Source: Fen-999 sp964469455 (GTDB lineage: Bacteria; Pseudomonadota; Gammaproteobacteria; Burkholderiales; Rhodocyclaceae). From it: 10,098 nucleotides of DNA. A program made the translations under genes and the position numbers. Shown piece after piece: positions 1-5,810 of the stretch. The stretch's first letter is position 1; each line of letters opens with the position of its first letter. The stretch covers positions 1-10,098 of the forward strand of contig CAYXZX010000097.1 in the NCBI GenBank assembly GCA_964469455.1, in the 5' to 3' direction. The notes under the pieces are model-generated. The model did not search any database. It was not told the DNA's origin and worked only from the letters and a program-made list of their open reading frames with translations.

Positions 1-562
1 CGAAGACCTTGGTCGAGGTCTTGGCCATCGACCGCACGTCGTAGGTCGCTTCCAGGGTCGACACGGCGATGTACTTGGCGACCGAACCGAAACCCGGGCA
101 GTTGTCGGTGATCGGCAGGTCGTTGTCCACGGTCTTCGGCACGTGGATGGCCTGCAAGGGATAGCCGGCTGCTTCGCCCAGCTGCGAAACCTTGAGGCAG
201 GTGTCGGCCGAATCGCCGCCGCCGTTGTAGAAGAAATAGCCGATGTTGTGGGCCTTGAATACTTCGATCAGGCGGTCGTATTCGCGCTTGTTGGCTTCCA
301 GGCTCTTCAGCTTGTAGCGGCAGGAGCCGAAAGCTCCCGAGGGCGTATGACGCAGCGCAGCGATCGCGGCCGCCGACTCCTTGCTGGTGTCGATCAGGTC
401 CTCGGTCAGGGCGCCGATGATGCCGTTGCGACCGGCGTAGACCTTGCCAATCCTGTCCTTGTGCTTGCGCGCAGTTTCGATGACGCCGCAGGCAGAGGCA
501 TTGATCACCGCGGTGACCCCGCCCGACTGGGCGTAGAACGCATTCATTTTCTTGGCTGCCAT
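1..562 (-). CDS. pfp: Pyrophosphate-dependent 6-phosphofructokinase, N-terminal part (cut by left window edge)
   Basis: This enzyme phosphorylates fructose 6-phosphate to fructose 1,6-bisphosphate reversibly in the cytoplasm, using pyrophosphate rather than ATP. The visible 187 residues begin with a glycine-rich phosphofructokinase N-terminus (QSGGVTAVINASACGV, about residues 12-27). They include NGGGDSADT (113-121), with Asp117 at the position where ATP enzymes carry Gly, and PKTVDND (142-148), where ATP enzymes have GTIDND. Lys143 and Asp117 are the residues that favour pyrophosphate in this family; the first Asp of the usual GGD motif is Gly116 here. The catalytic Asp pair is Asp146/Asp148. 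The ATG lies 10 bases past the adk stop, and GGGGAT overlapping that stop can serve as ribosome site, so it is probably co-transcribed with adk. The C-terminal half is outside the window. The family call is firm; cofactor preference is inferred from the motifs. Confidence 0.9.
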   Translation of the reverse strand, partial: MAAKKMNAFYAQSGGVTAVINASACGVIETARKHKDRIGKVYAGRNGIIGALTEDLIDTSKESAAAIAALRHTPSGAFGSCRYKLKSLEANKREYDRLIEVFKAHNIGYFFYNGGGDSADTCLKVSQLGEAAGYPLQAIHVPKTVDNDLPITDNCPGFGSVAKYIAVSTLEATYDVRSMAKTSTKVF

Positions 563-572
563 TGCCAATCCC

Positions 573-1244
573 CTAGTTCAGCGCCGCGAAAGCGGCGTCA
601 CGAACGTCCTCCACCTTGCCCATGCCGTTGATCTTGCGATACTTCGGCGCGCCCGGCTGGACGGGGGTGCTGGTTGCTCCCGACTCGGCCCACTTGGCGT
701 AATAGCCGAGCAGCGTCTCGGTTTGTTGATGGTAAACCTCCAGCCGCTTCAGCACGGTTTCTTCCTTGTCGTCATCGCGCTGGATCAGCGGCTCGCCGGT
801 GACGTCGTCCTTGCCCTCGGTCTTGGGCGGATTGAACTTCACATGATAGGTCCGACCCGAAGCCACATGCACACGCCTGCCACTCATGCGGGCCACGATC
901 TCCCTGTCAGGCACATCGATTTCGAGCACGTAGTCGATCGGCACGCCAGCTTCCTTCATGGCTTCGGCCTGCGGGATGGTGCGCGGGAAACCGTCGAACA
1001 TGTAGCCGGCCTTGCAGTCGGCTTCCTTGAGTCGATCCTTGACCAAGCCGATGATGATGTCATCGCTGACCAGGCCGCCGGCATCCATGATCTTCTTGGC
1101 TTCCAACCCCAGCGGCGAACCGGCCTTGACGGCTGCCCGCAACATGTCGCCGGTGGAAATCTGGGGAATGCCGAACTTGTCCTTGATGAAATTGGCTTGG
1201 GTACCCTTGCCAGCGCCGGGTGGGCCCAAAAGTATCAGTCGCAT
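573..1244 (-). CDS. adk: Adenylate kinase
   Basis: Adenylate kinase interconverts ATP + AMP and 2 ADP in the cytoplasm and keeps the adenylate pool balanced. The 223-residue product opens with MRLILLGPPGAGKGT, a textbook P-loop (residues 7-15). It continues with QISTGDMLR (AMP site), DGFPRT, and a long lid beginning GRRVHVASGRTYH and running to LIQRDDD. The lid has no four-cysteine zinc cluster, which is the Gram-negative type. Its length is slightly above the 214-218 residues usual in proteobacteria. The ATG is preceded by AGGGAG at good distance and there is no competing start. It sits 129 bp after kdsB, behind its own near-consensus promoter, and pfp follows after 10 bases, suggesting an adk-pfp transcription unit. 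Identification is secure. Confidence 0.98.
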   Translation of the reverse strand: MRLILLGPPGAGKGTQANFIKDKFGIPQISTGDMLRAAVKAGSPLGLEAKKIMDAGGLVSDDIIIGLVKDRLKEADCKAGYMFDGFPRTIPQAEAMKEAGVPIDYVLEIDVPDREIVARMSGRRVHVASGRTYHVKFNPPKTEGKDDVTGEPLIQRDDDKEETVLKRLEVYHQQTETLLGYYAKWAESGATSTPVQPGAPKYRKINGMGKVEDVRDAAFAALN

Positions 1245-1275
1245 AATGTCTCCCTATGCGCAAACTAATCGTTGG

Positions 1276-1305
1276 ATTATATTGTTTTATCGGGCTCCAC
1301 TCCAA
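1276..1305 (-). promoter_or_regulatory. Sigma70-type promoter for adk-pfp
   Basis: Read on the minus strand, a perfect TATAAT (1276-1281) lies 18 bases after TTGGAG (1300-1305), inside the only sizeable gap of the minus-strand gene train. The expected transcription start is near 1269, giving a leader of about 25 bases that contains the adk ribosome site AGGGAG. The perfect -10 in an otherwise GC-rich setting makes this a strong candidate. The -35 is only half matched. Confidence 0.7.
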
Positions 1306-1373
1306 CTGCGCGAAACATAAACCCTTTTTTCGCAACGACTTAATTGAGTTGCGAATGAGGCGATTTTCCCGCC

Positions 1374-2147
1374 TTATGCAGGCCGCCGGGCGAAGATATC
1401 CCGCACGCGTTGGAGATCCTCCGGCGTATCGACGCCGGGCTGGGGCGGATGGTCGAAGACCGCCACGCGGATATCATGGCCATGCCACAGCACGCGCAAC
1501 TGTTCCAGCGACTCCGCCGCCTCGATGGGCGAAGGCGCCAGCTTGCCATAGCGCCGCAGGAAGCCGCAGGCATAGCCATAGATGCCGATGTGACGCAGTG
1601 CCCCGAGGCTCGCCGGCAGCACGTCGCGGCTTGTCGCGAAGGCATCCCGCGCCCACGGAATCGGCGCCCGCGAAAAATAGAGTGCCCGGCCTGCGGCGTC
1701 ACAGACGACCTTGACGACGTTCGGATTGAAGAAATCCGCGGCCGACTCCAGGGGATAGGCCGCCGTGGACATGGCCGGCGCGGTACCACCGCTGACTTTC
1801 AAGGCGCCGGCCACCGCATCGATGAGGGCAGCCTCGATCAGCGGCTCGTCGCCCTGCACGTTCACCACGATGTCGTCGTCGGGCCAGTCCAACGCGTCGA
1901 CCACCTCGGCGATGCGGTCGGTGCCGCTGGCATGATCGTGACGCGTCATCACCGCCCGGTAACCCTGCGCCTCGACCGCAGCCTGGACCCGCTGATCGTC
2001 GGTGGCCACGCAGACGTCGGATGCCGAACTCCTCAGTGCCGCCTCGACGACGCGCGCCACCATGGGCTTGCCGGCAATATCGGCGAGCGGTTTGCCCGGC
2101 AGCCGTGTGGAAGCGTAACGCGCCGGCACGACGACATGGAAGGACAC
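1374..2147 (-). CDS. kdsB: 3-deoxy-manno-octulosonate cytidylyltransferase (CMP-Kdo synthetase)
   Basis: This enzyme activates Kdo with CTP to CMP-Kdo, the donor for adding Kdo to the lipid A precursor in the cytoplasm. The 257-residue product carries the nucleotidyltransferase signature PARYASTRLPGKP (8-20), VATDD (47-51), TRHDHASGTDRIAE (68-81) and NVQGDEP (96-102), all typical of KdsB. E. coli KdsB is 248 residues. The reading frame stays open further upstream, but those 53 codons fall inside the Trm112 gene and do not resemble KdsB. The GTG at 2145-2147 is chosen because it gives the family start MSFHVVVPARYASTRLPGK and follows AAAGGGGCGG. It begins 11 bases after the Trm112 stop, so translational coupling is likely. 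Function is certain; the GTG start is very likely. Confidence 0.96.
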   Translation of the reverse strand: MSFHVVVPARYASTRLPGKPLADIAGKPMVARVVEAALRSSASDVCVATDDQRVQAAVEAQGYRAVMTRHDHASGTDRIAEVVDALDWPDDDIVVNVQGDEPLIEAALIDAVAGALKVSGGTAPAMSTAAYPLESAADFFNPNVVKVVCDAAGRALYFSRAPIPWARDAFATSRDVLPASLGALRHIGIYGYACGFLRRYGKLAPSPIEAAESLEQLRVLWHGHDIRVAVFDHPPQPGVDTPEDLQRVRDIFARRPA

Positions 2148-2158
2148 TTCCGCCCCTT

Positions 2159-2335
2159 TCAGTCTTCGTCGGCCGGCATCTGTCTCGCCTCGTCCTCCAG
2201 CATGATGGGAATGTCGTCCTTGATCGGAAAGGCAAGTCGGCAGGGCTTGCAGACGAGTTCCGCCTTCTGCTTGCGATAATCGAGCGGACCCTTGCAAAGC
2301 GGGCAAACGAGGATTTCAAGCAGACGGGCGTCCAT
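2159..2335 (-). CDS. Trm112/YcaR-family small zinc-ribbon protein
   Basis: A 58-residue protein starting MDARLLEILVCPLCKGPL. It has two CxxC-type pairs, Cys11/Cys14 and Cys29/Cys32, then LAFPIKDDIPIMLEDEAR, which is the hallmark of the Trm112/YcaR (UPF0434) family. E. coli ycaR sits in the same place, between lpxK and kdsB. Eukaryotic and archaeal Trm112 proteins activate methyltransferases; the role of the short bacterial relatives is not settled, so no function is claimed beyond a probable zinc-binding partner protein. All four zinc-ligand cysteines are present. The ATG overlaps the last 20 bases of lpxK and is preceded by GGAGAG; the kdsB GTG follows 11 bases after its stop. Being this short, it is easily missed in automated calls. 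Confidence 0.92.
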   Translation of the reverse strand: MDARLLEILVCPLCKGPLDYRKQKAELVCKPCRLAFPIKDDIPIMLEDEARQMPADED

Positions 2336-3305
2336 CGATTCTCTCCAGGATGAATTGCGCGAGATCGGGTGTCACGGTGGCGGTGACCGGCAGCACCCAG
2401 ACCGGCAGCGTCGCGAGCGTGCCGAATTTTACCGCGTCCTTTTCGGTGGTCAGGATGGCATCGCCTTCGAACGCCAGGTCGCCGGCAGCATAGGGGTGAT
2501 GATCCGGAAAGGCGTGGGCCGTAAAGCTCAAGCCGAGATTAGCCAGGTGATCGAAGAAGCGCTGTGGCTCCCCGATGCCGGCGACGGCATGCAGGCGCTT
2601 GCCGGTGAGATCGGGCGGCGTGGCGTGACGTCTGACTTTCCCGAGCGACGCAAACCGGGCGCCCTCAATCGTCATGCGAAAACCTGCGTCACCCTGCCAG
2701 CCGTTGGCGACCACCGCAGCGACCGAGCGCAAGCGCGAAACCGGCTCGCGCAGCGGCCCGGCGGGCAAGGGCCAGCCATTCTGGAAACCGCGCCGGTCGA
2801 CCACGGCGATCTCGACGTCGCGCGCCAGCCGGTAATGCTGCAAGCCATCGTCGCAAATGATCACGTCGCATTCGGGATGCGCCGCCAGCAGCGCCAATCC
2901 TGCGGCGACACGATCGCGCCCGACGAAGACCGGGCAGCCGGCCCGGCGGCGGATCAGCAAGGGTTCGTCGCCGACCTCGGCCGGCGTGTCGCCATCGCTG
3001 ACTTTGCGCACGCCGATCATGGCGCCGCCATAACCGCGACCGATCACGCCCGGCCGGCGGCCGCGACGCCGCAGTTCGTCAACCAGCGCGAGCACCAGCG
3101 GCGTCTTGCCCGAACCGCCGGCGGTGATGTTGCCAACCACGACCACGGCGACCGGCAAGCGTATCGACCGGAGAATGCCGGCACGGTAGAGGCGTCGGCG
3201 CAGCGCGGCGATCAGGACGAATACGATGCCCAGGGGCAGCAACAGCCAGGCCAGCGGCCCCCGGTGTTGCCAGGCCGCCTCAACGCTGCGCTTGCTGGGT
3301 GGCAA
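2316..3305 (-). CDS. lpxK: Tetraacyldisaccharide 4'-kinase (lipid A kinase)
   Basis: LpxK phosphorylates the 4' position of the tetraacyl disaccharide to make lipid IVA, on the cytoplasmic face of the inner membrane. Counting from the proposed start, the product has an N-terminal membrane-associated helix (about 17-36, WLLLPLGIVFVLIAAL) and the P-loop GNITAGGSGKT (58-68). It also has RGYGG, GDEP, DDGLQHYRLARDVEI (152-166), the LPAGPLREP segment and a C-terminal TEKDAVK, all LpxK-specific. With a TTG start at 3303-3305 it is 329 residues; E. coli LpxK is 328. This start overlaps the exbD end by 26 bases. The next upstream start would add 25 arginine-rich residues and overlap exbD by about 100 bases, so I reject it. 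No ATG or GTG exists near the expected start, so the exact start remains uncertain. The gene stops inside the Trm112 start region. Confidence 0.94.
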   Translation of the reverse strand: MPPSKRSVEAAWQHRGPLAWLLLPLGIVFVLIAALRRRLYRAGILRSIRLPVAVVVVGNITAGGSGKTPLVLALVDELRRRGRRPGVIGRGYGGAMIGVRKVSDGDTPAEVGDEPLLIRRRAGCPVFVGRDRVAAGLALLAAHPECDVIICDDGLQHYRLARDVEIAVVDRRGFQNGWPLPAGPLREPVSRLRSVAAVVANGWQGDAGFRMTIEGARFASLGKVRRHATPPDLTGKRLHAVAGIGEPQRFFDHLANLGLSFTAHAFPDHHPYAAGDLAFEGDAILTTEKDAVKFGTLATLPVWVLPVTATVTPDLAQFILERIDGRPSA

Positions 3306-3702
3306 AGGAAATGTGGGGAAGTCCCGACTGCTGCGCCGCCTGCATGACGTCGACCACGCTCTGGTGCGTCGCCTTGGCATCGGCGTTGATGACCACCACC
3401 GGGTCCTTCGCCGCTTCGCCGGCCGCCGCCCGCAAGGCCGCGGCGATCGCCTCGACGCCGCGCTCGGTGACCGCGACCTTGTTGACCGTCAGTTCGCCCA
3501 CGGCCGTGATCGTCACGTTGATCTCGTTGGGCTGCTCCTTCTGCGCCTGGGCATCGGCAGTGGGCAGGTTGATTTCGAGGCCGGCAAACTTCGAGTACGT
3601 GGTGGTGATCATCAGGAAAATGAGGATCACCAGCAGCACGTCGATCATCGGAATCAGGTTGATTTCCGGTTCCTCGCGCAGGCGGCCCTTCTGGAAATTC
3701 AC
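3280..3702 (-). CDS. exbD: ExbD/TolR-family proton-channel subunit
   Basis: ExbD and ExbB form an inner-membrane complex that uses the proton gradient to energise TonB-dependent outer-membrane transport (or TolA in the TolQR version). The 140-residue product has a short cytoplasmic N-terminus, then one membrane helix (about 19-36, MIDVLLVILIFLMITTTY) carrying the conserved Asp21, the protonatable residue of this family. A periplasmic domain of about 100 residues follows. E. coli ExbD is 141 residues. It starts with GTG, whose GTGA overlaps the exbB stop by four bases, and GGAGA lies just upstream, so translation is coupled to exbB. No tonB or tolA is in the window, so the partner is unknown. 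The ExbD label over TolR rests on size and neighbours. Confidence 0.92.
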   Translation of the reverse strand: MNFQKGRLREEPEINLIPMIDVLLVILIFLMITTTYSKFAGLEINLPTADAQAQKEQPNEINVTITAVGELTVNKVAVTERGVEAIAAALRAAAGEAAKDPVVVINADAKATHQSVVDVMQAAQQSGLPHISFATQQAQR

Positions 3703-4304
3703 GCACGTTCTCCATGCACGAGTTCGACCAGCTTCACTGCCTGTTGCTCCATCTCGACCACGAAGCCGTCGACCTGGGCACGGAAATGGCGGTAGAAGAT
3801 CATCGCCGGGATGGCGATGATGAGACCGAAGCCGGTGTTGTATAGCGCCACCGATATGCCATGGGCAAGCTGCTGGGGATTGTTGCCGGCGCCGGTCGCC
3901 GAGCCAAAAATCTCGATCATGCCCACCACCGTGCCGAACAGCCCCATCAGCGGGCTGATCGAGGCGATGGTGCCGAGGCTGGTGAGAAAGCGCTCCAGGT
4001 CGTGGGTGGCGCTGCGGCCGGCTTCCTCGATGGCTTCCTTCATCACCTCGCGCGAACTCTTGACGTTCTTCAGGCCGGCGGCGAACACCCGGCCCAAGTG
4101 CGAGTGTGCATTGAGGTGCTTGAGCGCCTCGTCGGTGACGCCATGCTGCCGGTAGTCGGCAACGACGGTCGCCAGCAACCCCGGAGGCACGATCTTGTTC
4201 CCGCGCAAGGCGGCGGCACGCTCGATGATCAGCGCGACGGCGATCACGGACGTCAGCAACAGGAAATAAATCGGCCAGCCTGCAGCCTGAATGATGGCGA
4301 ACAC
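3699..4304 (-). CDS. exbB: ExbB/TolQ/MotA-family proton-channel subunit
   Basis: This is the pore-forming partner of ExbD in the inner membrane. The 201-residue product has three predicted membrane helices: about 8-28 (WPIYFLLLTSVIAVALIIER region), 111-133 (with the family motif SPLMGLFGTVVGMI) and 150-174 (ISVALYNTGFGLIIAIPAMI). A cytoplasmic loop lies between the first two. The GTG at 4302-4304 is chosen over a TTG eight codons upstream because GGGAG stands five bases before it and because MFAIIQAAGWPI is the usual family N-terminus. It is the first gene of the minus-strand cluster, with a promoter just upstream. It lacks the long N-terminal extension of E. coli ExbB and matches the shorter ExbB type common in betaproteobacteria. 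Adjacent lipid A genes are probably co-transcribed. Confidence 0.93.
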   Translation of the reverse strand: MFAIIQAAGWPIYFLLLTSVIAVALIIERAAALRGNKIVPPGLLATVVADYRQHGVTDEALKHLNAHSHLGRVFAAGLKNVKSSREVMKEAIEEAGRSATHDLERFLTSLGTIASISPLMGLFGTVVGMIEIFGSATGAGNNPQQLAHGISVALYNTGFGLIIAIPAMIFYRHFRAQVDGFVVEMEQQAVKLVELVHGERA

Positions 4305-4334
4305 GATCGCTCCCGGTAACTCGAACAAGCGCGC

Positions 4335-4363
4335 ACTTTAGCGTTCAGGTCACGATTGGGCAA
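4335..4363 (-). promoter_or_regulatory. Promoter for the exbB-exbD-lpxK-Trm112-kdsB cluster
   Basis: On the minus strand TTGCCC (4358-4363) is followed after exactly 17 bases by TAAAGT (4335-4340), giving an expected start near 4328 and a leader of about 25 bases. It lies in the 108-bp gap between exbB and the divergent J-domain gene, where a minus-strand promoter is needed. The match is moderate (three of six bases at -35; TAAAGT at -10). Confidence 0.5.
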
Positions 4364-4398
4364 GGCAACCGACCACCGACCACCGTTTTGGCGGCTGC

Positions 4399-4404
4399 TA
4401 GAAT
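4399..4404 (+). promoter_or_regulatory. Extended -10 box (TGC TAGAAT) close to the J-domain gene start
   Basis: TAGAAT at 4399-4404, preceded by TGC, fits an extended -10 element. There is no recognisable -35 at 16-18 bases upstream. Only eight bases separate the box from the ATG at 4413, so transcription would begin at or within a couple of bases of the start codon. The same gap contains no ribosome-binding sequence, which agrees with a leaderless mRNA. Confidence 0.5.
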
Positions 4405-4412
4405 CGAACGCC

Positions 4413-5810
4413 ATGGACGACTCCAAAGAAGGCGCGATCGCCGCGCAGGCCTGGCTGGCGCGCCTTCTCGGCTCCCGGCCTATCGAGACGGCGCAACTGG
4501 GCGGATCCTTCGCCCCCGCGCTGGCGGCGCTGGCCGCCGAGGCGATGGCCCGACAGCGCCGCCTGCTGGTCGTCAGCCGAGACGACCAGTGGCTTGCCGC
4601 CATCTCCAACGCCATGGACCTCAATCTTCGCCCGCTCTGCCTGGTTTTGCCTGCTGCCGAACCGGCCAGTCGCATCGCCTTGCGCGCGACCCTGTCGTTG
4701 CTGAAAAGCCGGCTGACCCGCGCCGGCAATGACGCCGAAGGCCCGGTATGGGCGGCGATGCGCGCGCGAATGACCGGCCTCGCCCCGCTTTGGCGCAGTT
4801 GCCTCGACTGGAGCCAGCGCGACGTAGACGCCGAGGCCTGGCCTGGCCAACTGGCCAAGCTCTTCCCCGTCTGTATCATGCCGCTGGGCCTGGCATCGGG
4901 AATGCGCGTCGAGCCGGACTGGGTGGTACTGCTCGAATCCGATCGCCTGCCGATACAACTGCCCGAGGCCGGCCGCACCTGGCCAACAGCGGAACGGACA
5001 TTGGGTCTATCGGAACAGACCACCGAAATACGCGAACCATCCGCCGGAAGCCTGGCCAACACCAACCCGGAACAGGCCCGCCGCGCTGAACTGGAAATTC
5101 TGACACAGGAGCTCTCGGAACTCGAGCTCGAACTGGCCACCGCCCAGGCCGAGATCGCCGGATTCACGCGGCGTTATCAGGCCATGATCGGCTCGCGCAT
5201 GAGCACACTGGACGCCCTGCGCGCGGAACTGGCCGCACAGATTGCCGCGCTCAAGCCTGGCGACCAGATGGCTCGTCGCGCCGCCGACGCCGCCACGGCG
5301 CGTGCCCGCCGGACCCGTGAGGAAAGCGAACGATTGGCGCGATTCGTGCCGCCCGGCTGCGAAACGACCGATGCGCGCACATTTGCCCCGACCAACGACC
5401 TCAAGCGGCTTTACCGGCGGCTGGCGCAGAAGATTCACCCCGATCGCGCCTCTGACGAGAGCGACCGGGCTTGGCGGCACCAGCTCATGGCGGAGGCGAA
5501 TCGCGCCTATCGGGCCAGTGATGAAACCGCCTTGCTCGAGATTTTGGCGCTTTGGCGCGAGGGGACCCCGACAAATGCCACCGCGCCTCCCGACCACAGC
5601 GGCTTTCTGGCCGCACTGGCAAGCCTGAAACGGCGCATTGCCGAAATCGAGCGCGAGTTGAACGACCTGTTCGGTTCGAAACTGTACGAACTCTTCACGG
5701 CCTGCAACATCGCCCGACGCGTGGGTCGCGACCTGCTGGAAGAAATGGCAGCGCGCCTGGATGAGGACGTTGCCGGCGTTCGCGCACAACTGGCCACTGC
5801 GGGTTCCTAG
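4413..5810 (+). CDS. J-domain and coiled-coil protein of unknown cellular role
   Basis: A 465-residue soluble protein with no signal peptide or membrane segment. Residues 1-210 are a globular region that I do not recognise. About 220-311 is a Glu/Ala/Arg-rich coiled coil. About 328-383 is a J domain with KIHPDR (His342-Pro343-Asp344), followed by a second short coiled coil (about 400-425). The HPD motif is what J-domain proteins use to stimulate the ATPase of a DnaK-type Hsp70, so a co-chaperone role is expected. The domain is C-terminal, and the Gly/Phe and zinc regions of classical DnaJ are absent. The ATG is chosen over a TTG 19 codons upstream, since the extra residues would lie within the promoter. 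Its stop overlaps the stop of the convergent Sel1 gene. J-domain assignment is solid; client and function are unknown. Confidence 0.85.
   Translation: MDDSKEGAIAAQAWLARLLGSRPIETAQLGGSFAPALAALAAEAMARQRRLLVVSRDDQWLAAISNAMDLNLRPLCLVLPAAEPASRIALRATLSLLKSRLTRAGNDAEGPVWAAMRARMTGLAPLWRSCLDWSQRDVDAEAWPGQLAKLFPVCIMPLGLASGMRVEPDWVVLLESDRLPIQLPEAGRTWPTAERTLGLSEQTTEIREPSAGSLANTNPEQARRAELEILTQELSELELELATAQAEIAGFTRRYQAMIGSRMSTLDALRAELAAQIAALKPGDQMARRAADAATARARRTREESERLARFVPPGCETTDARTFAPTNDLKRLYRRLAQKIHPDRASDESDRAWRHQLMAEANRAYRASDETALLEILALWREGTPTNATAPPDHSGFLAALASLKRRIAEIERELNDLFGSKLYELFTACNIARRVGRDLLEEMAARLDEDVAGVRAQLATAGS

Noticed and set aside
1331..1374. Two small inverted repeats (1331-1353 and 1358-1374) between kdsB and adk as a terminator
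   Set aside because: Stems are only 6 and 5 bp. On the minus strand they are followed by A-rich or mixed sequence and not by a T tract.
2292..3347. Long plus-strand open frame of 351 codons opposite lpxK
   Set aside because: It mirrors lpxK in a GC-rich genome, has low-complexity composition and no family resemblance; lpxK on the other strand is certain.
4369..4384. Short tandem repeat of CCGACCA upstream of the J-domain gene
   Set aside because: Just over two copies of a 7-bp unit; too short to separate from chance.
4253..5167. Minus-strand open frame of 304 codons opposite the J-domain gene
   Set aside because: Serine/arginine-rich shadow sequence that also runs through the exbB promoter and start; no recognisable domain.
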